Shown: one piece after another, positions 45,465 to 55,599 of the stretch | Numbering within the stretch: the first letter of the stretch is position 1 | Layout of the letters: every line of letters starts with the position of its first letter | Position numbers and translations under genes: made by a program | Origin: Capsicum annuum | Lineage: Eukaryota; Streptophyta; Magnoliopsida; Solanales; Solanaceae | Direction of reading: 5' to 3' | Assembly (NCBI RefSeq): GCF_002878395.1 | Contig: NC_061120.1 | Span: 96,770,711-96,834,710, forward strand | DNA: 64,000 bases | Notes under the pieces: model-generated | Seen by the model: the letters and a program-made list of their open reading frames with translations, nothing else | Databases searched by the model: none | What the model was told of the DNA's origin: nothing

Positions 45465-45478
45465 ACACCCCTAACATA
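45465..45478 (-). promoter_or_regulatory. Polypurine tract of C
   Basis: On the minus strand ATGTTAGGGGTGTT precedes TGATGAGCGG, the 5' end of the LTR. Confidence 0.75.
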
Positions 45479-47380
45479 AAACTTTGCTTGTCCTCAAGGA
45501 ACGCTACCCCATACGATGAGGCTATGCATATTTTTACCCACAATGAATGACCCAAATGATCATAATGACTTCAAGCTTAGTTAATACTACAATTTATCTC
45601 TTCAAACATAGGCAAACCTCTTTTCACAACACCCCTTAACATAAAATGTGATTTTTCAAGAATGCAAGAGACTTTAAAGAGAAACTATTCAACAATCACT
45701 AATACTCTAAAATTGACTCTTTTTTTACCCCAACTATATTATACTCCTTTTTTACCTATTTTTTCGTAGATGATAAAATTACCCTCGCCTTATTCACATG
45801 CCTCCTCACAAGAAAGAAAATTTCGTACACCAAGTCATCAATTATGCAACAAGGAATTTAAGTGTAGAACACTCTCTCTTTCCCAATAACTCTCAATTCT
45901 AACAAGTACCATGTCATAGGCTTGCCCCTATTTTCAATTGCCACTACAATGAAATTACTAGGTTGGGAACTACAAAGGGCTTTTTGTGTTTGTAACATAG
46001 GTTTAGGGTAGGGTAATATATATTTAGTAAAGACATGGCTAAACCCTCCTTGAACATCTACATCACATTATTCTATCCAAATTTTGGTCATGGGCCACTT
46101 CTTTTGTTTTCACTCTTTACACATGTGCCTACTTTTTATTTTTATGGTTCACCCATTTTCCTTTTCATTTCTTTTTCTTGCACCCTTAGTGTTTCTCTTT
46201 CATTTGTTGAGTCCTTTTCTTTTCTTATTCATTTGTTCTTAATACTTAAACTCATATGAACTTACTTACAACTTCGTGGCCCAAAGTTACCTCTTTCAAT
46301 CATCACCACCCCCAACATAGGCTTTTAGCCTCAAGTTGTAATTTTAAGTTCAAGGATGGTAGGGTTCAAAAGAGGAATAAAAGTTGAAAGTCTCACCGCT
46401 TGTAATGGTTTTGCCAAAGAAATGTCCAAAGGCTCAATATGGGTGACCAGGGATAACATTTATGCACGGGAGGGATTTTTAGGCTAAAATGGGCTTCTGA
46501 TGTCACAAAGATGTCGTAAGATCATCTCCCTAACCAAGTAGAATCAAAATTAGCCTTGAGAGACTAATGGGTAAAGTTATAGATGGTACAAGTACCCATG
46601 AGATTTGGACAAATAAGCTCACCACACACGGTATGTAAAATTTGTAAAGGAGGCTCAATTGCCCCTTCTGCTAGATACGAAAAAAATAGAGTATCTCCCA
46701 ATTTTCACATCAGAATTTCATAGACACAAAAAGGGAAAAATATTGGTTACAAGGTTGCTCATGTCCATGCTTTTAATTTGTAAAAAAAATTGGGACGAAG
46801 GGGGGTTTTCACTTTGCATGGGCACCACACATGATTTGCTAATTAAGGAACCAACCCAAGCCTCAATATCACATTATTGTTTTCGTACGGGCCAACCAAA
46901 CATATGGCTATTTGATATTCGACATAGGTATAAATGCAATTCCGTAGTTTGAAATGCTACAGGTACTAAGACTTCCCTTGCATTTGTGACTTTGATGCCA
47001 CGTTACTCAAACTTCGCCTGCATCCATGGCTACGAACCAAAACATGACACTTTCCCATTAAGAATATTGTCACTCAATCTATCATAGGGAAAAGCTCGTC
47101 CAATATTTCCATAAGTAAACTAAAGAAGAAGTAGAAATCTAAGAACAAAATAACTAATCCATGAAAATGTGGGCACCATCAGAGTGACCGAATATTACAA
47201 TCCAAATAGAAAATAAAAGTCGTCAAAAAGAAATAGCAATAAAATATCCAGAAATATCAATAATACATGCCCAGATCAAATGAATATGGAGACAGGCACC
47301 CCCAACTAAAGAGGTGGTAGTGTCCTCACTATATAAATAATCAATCATAAAGAGAGATAAGGGTGCTCCCTGAAACCGCA
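45479..47380 (-). other. 3' non-coding region of C
   Basis: No credible frame. The string GGGGCAAGCCTATG (minus strand, near 45920-45935) matches GGGCAAGCCTATGG in the 3' region of E at about 38698-38712. Short T-rich open frames on the plus strand (for example 46035-46259) are not credible genes. Confidence 0.5.
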
Positions 47381-48660
47381 TCAAAAGCTGATGTCTCTCT
47401 CAAAATCTGTAGCATTATCAGCCTCCTCATGGCCAGACCATTCAACTGGGGACTCATCATCACTATCCACTAGGGATGAAGGAAGTCGATCACGGGGTTT
47501 TAGGACCTTCCAAAGGCCCTTCACCCCCTTCCATATCTTGTTAAAGAACTTATCTCTCTTCTTCTCCCTTATAACTATCTTTACATGTTCAAATCGTAGA
47601 TCACGATATGACGCTGCTAAGGATGAGTAGGCTTTCTCAAGCCTAGTAATAGTAGCTCCCTATTTCTTTTGTTCCTCTTGATACTTTGCATAATCGGCCT
47701 ATGACATATAGGAATGTTGAGTGGTGGAGGGCTCTCCCGGTACACTAGGTAAACTTGACATGATCTCCTTGATGGATGCAATATCAACTCCAATGTCCTC
47801 AAGAGGCCCAGCGGTGGATGGCCTATAAGACTCAGGCTCCTTGCATGTTGACTTTCCCAAGTCGATCTTTCTCTTATTTCTTTTACCTAGTGCGCCCTCA
47901 CCTCAAATTCTCAAATAATAGATGGGGGTACCATGGTGCACCCAAGTGTTTCTGGAGTATACTTCAACCCCAGCTCTCCTACAAAGCTCAGTAATCAAAG
48001 AGGGGAAAAAGTGATGCATAACACATTGGTTCTTCACAAATTTCATATCAGAAACCACAAGCTGACCAACATTTAGAGGTATGTCATCTAGAATGCAAGC
48101 GACCATCTAGGCTCGCAAGTCAGGGACTGGTGTCATATGGGTGCGAGGTGAGACTCGGCTACATATTATGTTTAAACAAATTTGGGCATCGAAAGTAAAG
48201 TCATTCATATGAATGTTTCTCTTGGTTTCCATCCATGAGTCTTTTTTTCTGAGGCATAATATTTCTGCCAACCTTCTTCTCGGCTAATACCCTTGTTCTT
48301 CGAACTTACCCATGTTTGAATTTAGGAGCCCATAGATACCATTAATTTGCTCCACCCCAAAGTATACCATTTTCCCCTAGATCTTGATTATAATGTCAGA
48401 TAGATCCGAGAAAGACACTAAGCTAAGGTTGGCATAGAATTCATGGACCCATTGCTCATTTTCCTTGTAAGGATCCGGGGAAAAACACCACCACCCTGTA
48501 GCCTCAAGCCTATCATAAAATGCTAAAATTTTTTATGGCATATTATCTAAACATATTCCTCTCTCCAAAAGAATCTTTGTCCTTGAAATATCACCATAGT
48601 AGTGAGTGTAGTACTCGAATTCCATGAATCGGATGTGGTTGCATTTGTCCATGAAATTAT
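47381..48660 (-). pseudogene. Putative plant transposon protein (PF20167-type) carried by C
   Basis: Minus-strand frame of the family annotated in Solanaceae as 'putative plant transposon protein'. In order: MEFEYYTHYYGDISRTKILL (near 48630), GWWCFSPDPYKENEQWVHEF, YANLSLVSFSDLSDIIIKI, VYFGVEQINGIYGLLN, ACILDDIPLNVGQLV and FFPSLITELCRRAGVEVYSR (48106-47903), then a charged tail. The last 92 codons (to the TGA at 47381) are open and basic/coiled-coil-like: RLEKAYSSLAASYRDLRFEH, DKFFNKIWKGVKGLWKVLKP. Stops elsewhere are mostly TAG/TAA at Q or R positions. The biochemical function of the family is unknown. The family call is from memory of these motifs. Confidence 0.75.
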
Positions 48661-49689
48661 CCTAAAAAGAAACATACAACACACACAACCATCATTACCA
48701 TTTTTATACACGAAGTAGGCTATGTTGCTCACCAAATCCCATTAGATAGTTGCTTGGTGTTTGTCATGCAAAAATTTGAAGTGCGGGGTTTTTGTGTAAG
48801 GAATCAAATTACACTCAATTACCACAATCGTAGGCCATGGAGTTGCGATCATATTGTTGCGATCGTTGTATCAATGGCTGTAATTACAGTAACTGAGACT
48901 AGTTTTAGACCCATTTTCTATGTTTCAAATTTTCAAATTTAAGGCCATAGGCACAAATTTAAAGACATAAGCATTCTCTATAAGAACAATCCACATCAAC
49001 AACGCGGAACAAGCCTACAAGGTACTCGATATGCCCTTAAAATGTAAAATCATTAATGAGCATTCATTTGGGAATTATATCGAGCACTTGGTGTGTACTC
49101 TTTATTTGTATCTATTTCCACACACATTTTAGGTATTCATGACTTTCTCACTTATTTGTACACCATAATCCAGTAGCTAAACACCATACAAGCATAATTT
49201 GTGAAACAATTAAGCATGAAAATTAAAGATTTAGGCCCTCTCTCCACCATGCATTCTATGGCCTATTTTCAACAATTAAAGCATCGATTCATAAAACTTA
49301 CCAGGTGTATGATGAAACACGGATGTAAGGATACTATTGGAGAGCTCACAATCTTGGCTAGAAATAGGTCCAATTAGAGAGTAAAGTTAAAAAGAGAGTG
49401 TGAGGAAAATGGGGGAATCAGATGGCTATATAGCTGAGATATGAGCAATCGTAGTCAAGTTCTCGCAATCGTGGATATATTGGTAAGCATGATCGTTTCC
49501 TAGGGCTTACGATCACAATAACTGAGGGCATTTTTGCACCCTTGTTTTCCCTTGTTCAACTTATTTAATAATTTGATTGATTTTCCCCTGTTCAGCTCAT
49601 AGTGCAAAAATTTCACACTTTCCCCTTTTTAAGCTCCTCCAATGCATTCAATAAATCCACTAATGAATGGGTTATTCAATTTTCAAAAT
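48661..49689 (-). promoter_or_regulatory. Leader between protease and PF20167-type frame, with CG words
   Basis: A non-coding kilobase on the minus strand between the protease end and the PF20167-type frame. It contains LTR-like features: CG words (GCAATCGTAG, CGCAATCGTGG, CATGATCGTTTCC and TACGATCACAATAAC at 49443-49525; GTTGCGATCATATTGTTGCG near 48841), a TATA-like CTATATAGC near 49417, and a pyrimidine tract ending TTTCTTTTTAG (near 48661 on the minus strand) that looks like an intron acceptor. An internal promoter or captured 5' gene region is possible. Confidence 0.4.
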
Positions 49690-50480
49690 TAAAATCTACA
49701 CTAGAAAGAAAAATAAAGGATATGAGATACTTTTGTGGCATTTGTGGGTTGCCTCCCACATAGCTCCATAGTTATCATCATGGAATGATGTCTTCTTCTT
49801 TCTTTCTCAAGGTGGGTCCTTAAATCCCCCTTTTTCACCTCTTCAATTTCAAAATTAACCACGGATATCACTTGAAGTTTGGTGGGTTGTTTCCTTGTCT
49901 TACAAACCTTAAAGAAAACCTCATCCTCATGCACTCTAAACTTTATCTCCCCCTATTTCTAAGTCAACAATGTCTCATTCAATGGCTATGAAAGGTCTCC
50001 CAAGGATGATCGGAACCACTTGTTCTATTTCTCAATCCAGAAGCATAAAGTCCACCAAAAGTATAAATTTGTCCACTTTGACTAGAACATCAAACAAAAT
50101 TCTGATCGGTCTCGTGATAGACAGATCTGCCATTAAGAGTCTTATAGATGTCGGGGTTGGGGCATCCAATCCAACCTTCTTATAGATTAAAAAAGGCATG
50201 AGGTTGATACTTTCACCAAGGTCTCATAGAGCTTTTGCAAACATATGTGTTTCGATGGTACAAGGGATGGTAAAAGCTCCAGGGTCTTCCTTCTTTTCCT
50301 CAACCCTTCTACTCACAATAACACTACAACCATGGGTGACTTTAATTGTGTCACGTTCGATGAGATTATTCTTTGATATCAAGTTTTTCATGAGATTAGC
50401 ATATCCCAAAATCTTTTGGATCGCTTCAAGCAATAGGATATTTATGAAAAGATTGCTAAGATTGGTCATAAATTTTTTGA
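49690..50480 (-). pseudogene. Protease of element C
   Basis: Minus-strand frames: AFTIPCTIETHMFAKAL, then DLGESINLMPFLIYKKVGLD (catalytic D-x-G reads DLG after a stop for C), PTPTSIRLLMADLSI, ILFDVLVKVDKF, PIILGRPF, DLEIGEIKFRVHEDEVFF and KQPTKLQVISVVNFEIEEVK. This is the standard gag-pro protease of Tat/Athila-type elements; compare the E protease. Three stops interrupt it. Confidence 0.85.
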
Positions 50481-52100
50481 GTTTGTCACCCTCCTATTTT
50501 CTATGCAACCTTTTGTGGGAGATACTTAGACTATGGGCCTCACATTATTTTGTGGCTTCTCATTCTCAACCACCTCATCATTAATGTCCACCGATTCATT
50601 CTCAGTTTCTTCTTCTTCATGAGATTTTGGTGGTACATCTTTTGTCTTAACCTTAGGCACTTTTTCACCCAAATCTTCTATTAAGTGATCACCAAGGTTC
50701 TTCCCACTTTTAGTGACTATTGCTAAAACTTAAGCCTCATTCTTCGGGTTTACAGTAGTGTCACTAGGAAAACCACCCCTTGGCCTAGAATTTAGTTTAG
50801 TGGAAAGTTTCCCAATTTGGGTTTCCAATTGTCTAACGGAGGCAGAGTGACACACAATGGTTTGGGAGAGTTTTTAAAAATCTCCTTTTATTTTAGGGAT
50901 CATCTTGTCCATTCCTTCCACCTTCATTGAAATTTTTTCCAAAACATCTTCAAATTTGTACTTGTTGAGGTCAGTGAAACTTAACTCTTTGTTCTTTGCT
51001 CGATCACGGGGAGGTACATACCACTCAAATACACAGTCTCTATCCCTCCAATCACGATCATGGTCCATCCAACCTTGATTGCCACTTTGCCTTTGTTAGG
51101 CGGGGCAAGAACCCCCGGATAGTTTGTCAAGTAACGAATCTCTTTATCAAGATTTTTAGCCTCTTTATCATCTTCATAGGATTTTGATGCCATGCCATTC
51201 ACCAATTTTCCATGTGAGCCCATCATATATTTTGTCAAAATTTCTAGTTGCGCCATCATCTTATCCATGTTCTCCCCTCTCTCTTCATCTTATTTTCTTT
51301 GTTCCTTGTCAACCAAGGATGTAGCGGGAGAACTCTTAGGAACCTTGGTATCTTGAGTATGCCATCCTCGGTTTTTCTTGGTAACCTCCTTAATAAAATT
51401 CATTATGGCATGATAATGCAACTTTACAAGAGATCCCCCCCCCCACTGCATTGTCCAGCACGATTTTGTTGAGTTGGTCAAGAACAGGTAGAAAATTTGG
51501 AGAAGCATCTTCTCTGGTACCTCATGATTTGGACATTACGTTAGTTTTCCGTTGAATCTTTCCCATATTTCATACAAAGGTTCTCTATTAAATTGCCTAA
51601 AGTTGATGATTTCATCCTATTAATTAAAATATTTTGGATGGTGGGAAATACCGATCAAGAAATGTTGTGGTGAGTTCATTCAATGAGGTGATAGACCTAG
51701 CCAAAAGAGATCAGAGCCATAATACCAGCTCTCCCATTAGAGAAAATGGGAAAAAGCAAAGACGGATGGACTCTTGGATTGTGTGTGTGATATCAAAAGG
51801 TGTACACACCTCTACAAAATTCTTTAAATGAAGGTTGGGGTCTTCATAAGCTTCTACCTCAAAAAGTCCATTCATTTGAAACATGTGCAACATAACGCTT
51901 GTGAGATAAAAAAAACCACTCCCATGAGTTGGTGGGATCCGAATGGCACTTGAATGGCCAACGTCATTGAGTTGCCCCTCATCATCAAGAGGGCCGTCAA
52001 AAGACCCAGCTTGACAGCATTGTTGCTCATGGCTTTGTGTATGCTATATAGATCACCTATAAAAATAAAAAATAACAACCAAAATAAATACACACCACTA
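50481..52100 (-). pseudogene. Gag of element C
   Basis: Minus-strand gag with NNAVKLGLLTALLMMRGNSM (near 52020), MLHMFQMNGLFEVEAYEDPN and LHLKNFVEVCTPFDI (51893-51800), SLMGELVLWL and FNREPLYEIWERF (near 51580). Next come a segment with MDKMMAQLEILTKYMMGSHG (51268), DLNKYKFEDVLEKISMKVEG (50970) and QLETQIGKLSTKLNSRPRGG (near 50810), and an acidic tail toward the protease. The last motif is the same SxRQLExQIGxLS helix that identifies element E. Confidence 0.87.
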
Positions 52101-52150
52101 TGGGTATACCCTAAGTAAGAACCAACACCGCACCAAAAAACTAAATTTCA

Positions 52151-52172
52151 CTCCTCAGTAATGACGCCATTT
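52151..52172 (-). promoter_or_regulatory. Primer-binding site of C (tRNA-Asp type)
   Basis: Minus strand ATGGCGTCATTACTGAGGAG follows the LTR end. The usual plant site is TGGCGCCGTTGCCGGGGA; the differences are transitions. This supports Tat/Athila membership. Confidence 0.8.
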
Positions 52173-52872
52173 TGATAACACTCACCTATACCATCTAAGG
52201 TGGTAGAGGACGGTCGTTGTTAATACCGCAACTCATGTTGAGGTCGAATCCATAAGGATTGAAAAATAGAGTTCTAGTATTATGGGTAATTAAGTCCTAC
52301 TAAGATAATACCCGAAGTATTAGTAAAGTAAATGACATAATTGAAAATTAGGGAGGGGGTTTCTTGGTTAAGAGAGAGTGTATTTTTCTAGTAACTTGAT
52401 TTCACAAACTAAGCAATAAACTTTAATTTAAATTAAATATTTGAAGAATCTTGGGATTGTGTCTACCAAAGGGCAACTTAGGTGTGGGTGTGTGAGATTT
52501 GATGCACATGCTAGTAAACTTCTAATATGGTAGGCTAGGTCTAGGTCCCTTAAGGCTAATTTCTCAATAAAACCTCAAAGATTTCACTTGTTGACCCTTT
52601 TAAGTACCTAAAAAGTGTAAAAATCATATCCCCCCACTACCTCAATTAGGGAATCCCTATTTTTAGGATGATACCCAAGGCAAAATCAACCACAAAATCA
52701 CCCTTATGTCTAAGATAGTGAAAATGTGTAGATTAAACCCAATAGTTGTATACTATTCCCTTGGTTCTCACATACTTTTTTCAAGGATTATGAGGGTTCC
52801 TATAGTTTACCCAAACCCTCTTTCAAGAATGGTTTGGGCATTCAAGAGCATGGATTTTTCTCCCATAAACCC
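52173..52872 (-). repeat. 5' LTR of element C, truncated
   Basis: Aligns with 44021-44724: TGATAACACTCACCTATACC, GGTAGAGGACGGTCGTTG, the GTATACTATTCCCTTGG block and so on. At 52873 similarity stops and copia sequence begins, so about half the LTR is missing. Confidence 0.87.
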
Positions 52873-53004
52873 TTTGTGATGATGGCAAACCAACTATAAA
52901 GTTTTGAGCATCAATGCACATTCATCATATTTAATCAGTGTGATTACCACCTGAAGATGAATATTCCCCCTATTATCACACCTCCTTCATCATCATGCAA
53001 TATA

Positions 53005-53017
53005 GGGACCTGGTCCC
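53005..53017. repeat. Palindrome GGGACCTGGTCCC (dispersed in the copia remnant)
   Basis: Exact copies are at 53005-53017, 54384-54396 (GGGACCAGGTCCC) and 58187-58199. Near copies are at 53186-53202, 55168-55180, 55489-55500 and 57529-57541. It is a 13-bp odd palindrome typical of this copia family. Confidence 0.9.
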
Positions 53018-53479
53018 TTGTTGCCATTTGCAGCAAAAACCTCTGATTTCTTCCCTCTATTACCATGTACCTTTATTTAGTGCAGTTGCACACTTCCCCT
53101 ATCAATATAACTCTCGTCATTCATCTATTTAGCACATCACATACTTCCCCATATCAATATGCCATTCAAATATGCAACTCAAATTACCTGGTACCTGGTT
53201 CCTACTACATGAACTCAGTATTCCCCCTTTTGGCATTATTGAAAAGTGAGAATAGCAAAACCAAAAGTAAAGATAGTACATATTAGTTAACTCATGGCCA
53301 CTGAGGCAACACTACCATGTATAACAACTTTATAGTAAAGAAAACAAATGAAGATCTCAAGTAAAGATTCATTCATGATTAATCAAGATAAGCACTAATA
53401 CAGTTCTTTAAAAGTCATTATAAAAACTAGGATATGAAATTGACACAAGGTTGATGAGGGAATAAGGACAGCAAGGCCC

Positions 53480-54640
53480 AAGTAGAGGGAGGATTGGGGG
53501 AAACGGACTTAAGAAGCATCTTCATTCTTGCATTTTCAGCAATGTAAGCATCTAACAACTATTTGGTAAAGTCCTTCACTTCAGCACTCAATCTTTGAAC
53601 TTCACCAGTTAGTTCTGCAACTTTTGCTTGCAGTTTTGCATTTTTATCTGCAAGTTCATCAGTGACACTGGGTCCCTTAGTAGATAACTTCTGATTTGGT
53701 AATTTAAGGTAAATTATTTCAATGTCCTTTACTACTAGCACAATTATCAATTACCCCAATGAGATTAAATACTTTGTTGAGGAATTACCCATATGCACTC
53801 CATGTTTACCTTTTTTTTATAGATTACCTTTTTATGTGCTCTGGTAAGATTATTAACTCAAACTACTCAGACATTCGATCAAGAACAAGTCAACACTGGA
53901 GGAAATTATTCTCTTTTGTAACCTTGGTAGCAGGACCTTGTTGATGAACCCAAATACCAATTTATACTCATTTTTAAGAACTTTCTTTTCACTTTAGCTG
54001 TTGATATTCCTCTAATATTTAATGTATTGATCATAAGCTCAGTTAATGGTTGCTACTCATAATTGTCCTCATGCCTATCATAGGTATATCCAAGATCTTG
54101 CCCCATGATTATTCATGTAGATTGATAAGCTTTCTTTGCACCTTATTTTTAAAAACCGCTAGTGATGTTTCCATAAATAGACTTAGCCATCTTTGTTGCC
54201 TGACATACTTTACCAACTTCCATCATTCTAGGCTTCTCATGTATATTAGGATCAAAAGTTTTTCTTGATAGAACCTTCTAAGTCATCAACATTTTATTCC
54301 TTCTTTAACTAGCCACATCCTTCATCTCTTCCTTTGGTCTCATTACTTGCCTCTTTCTTTTTAATCACAACTTTTCTTTTCTTGGGACCAGGTCCCTCAG
54401 AGTCTTTTTTTTCTCGACAGTTATGTGTTTCAACCTCATTCCATCAAGGTTACCAGACTTTGACTTAGAGGACCTAAGGTGAAGATTTCTATGTATTTGG
54501 TTGCTAAAAGATCAAGGAATTCAACGAGGGCATATTAAATTTGATTTTCTGGAGTTTTATCTACTTTAGGGTTTTTATCTAGGTTTAAGAAAGTAGTAAT
54601 GTCATTCATTTAGTTTTTTGAGTAAAAGAGAATGAGAGGA
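53480..54640 (-). pseudogene. SIRE-type extra (env-position) ORF with coiled coil
   Basis: Minus-strand frame fragments: MNDITTFLNLDKNPKVDKTP near 54600, a basic GPKKRKVVIKKKEASNETKG near 54390-54330, and an open 63-codon stretch (53559-53750) with KLPNQKLSTKG, ADKNAKLQAKVAELTGEVQR and LSAEVKDF, a clear heptad-type coiled coil. SIRE/Maximus copia elements carry such an ORF after pol. Its function is unresolved, and the env label is positional only. Confidence 0.7.
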
Positions 54641-55599
54641 ACCAGTTTGGTTTAAAGGAGGCAAAGAATGATGAGTTGACACTAAGAATGAGAAATATCT
54701 TGATTTAGCAATTTGAAGAGGTGACAGACGTCATCAAACAATGTTCCTTTTGAAATAACATGTCTGATCCTCATAAGAGAAACTCTTCATTTTGCAAAAA
54801 AATTAAAAACTTTTATTTAGAGAATGAAAAACACATGGATTTATAGACAACATGTTATGATTATTAAAGTATACTGTAGTGATACTAACCTAAGAGATGA
54901 GACTAGGTTTCTCTCTTTTTTTGAGTGAATCTTCAAATTTGTGCAAGTCATATTTGTACACTTTCAAAGCAATTCCCATGGGTGTATACCTACAAGGATA
55001 TGGAACTGAGTTAGACTAATATGCACCTACTTTATCAAGGATACCTATTTCCTTATCATAGCCAATTTTCTGGAGAGATATTGATTCACATATTAGGTTA
55101 AGTCAATATCATGCTTTAATCTCTGTACACTCATTTTATCTTAGAACTTGTTCCCAAGGTAGATCTAGGGACTGGATCCTAGACATGACTTTATTCAAGC
55201 TACTAAAGCTTCTTCTTCTTAGATGAATTTCCTAGGGATAAAGTCCCTGAGAATCAAGACTTATCTGCATCTTTCATCCTTTATCTCATCATTTTTAGCA
55301 CCACCAAGGATTAGTAATTTTCCTAACTAATCAGGAACTATATACAGCTTTTACATCAATCCACAGAATTCCTTTTCAGTTCATTATCCAATCCATTTTC
55401 ATTCATCAAATCTAAAGGTCATTCTAGGGCTTCCTTTTAAACACAAGATTCACACACCCTTTTTTTAATATCATCTTTCATAAGACAAGGACTAGGTCCT
55501 TGAGATCAACTTTTCACAATAAACACCTTCACCTGAAGTGTCTTAAGAGAGAGAACACGGGAAGAACTTTCATCATTGAGCTTTGAACACTTTCAATCC
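54641..55599 (-). other. Spacer where copia pol is expected
   Basis: In SIRE-type elements about 4 kb of protease, integrase, RT and RNase H should lie between gag and the extra ORF. Here there is about 1 kb of degenerate sequence with no motif I recognise, apart from two decayed GGACTAGGTCC-type palindromes. Confidence 0.55.

Larger units (their letters stand above)
44021..52872 (-). mobile_element. Tat/Athila-like element C: gag-pro plus PF20167-type ORF, no visible pol
   Basis: Minus-strand LTR element. The left LTR (44021-45464) and the remains of the right LTR (52173-52872) are homologous from TGATAACA onward. Reading right to left: tRNA-Asp-type primer-binding site, gag, protease, a non-coding leader with its own CG words, a long frame of the putative plant transposon protein family, a 1.9-kb 3' region, then the polypurine tract. 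I see no RT, RNase H or integrase in the 6.7-kb interior. The right LTR is cut at 52873 by the copia remnant, so target duplications cannot be tested. Confidence 0.82.

Noticed and set aside
46035..46259. Hydrophobic 74-codon plus-strand frame resembling a membrane peptide
   Set aside because: It arises from poly-T sequence in the 3' region of element C, antisense to the element; no conserved features.
50198..50584. 128-codon plus-strand open frame
   Set aside because: It lies opposite the minus-strand gag-protease of element C, whose motifs (DLGESINLMP, SIRLLMADL) are clear; the plus frame shows no family features.
53480..54640. Idea that the copia extra ORF is a true envelope gene
   Set aside because: Only a coiled coil and a basic region are visible, with no signal peptide or fusion-type features; the env label in SIRE elements is positional.
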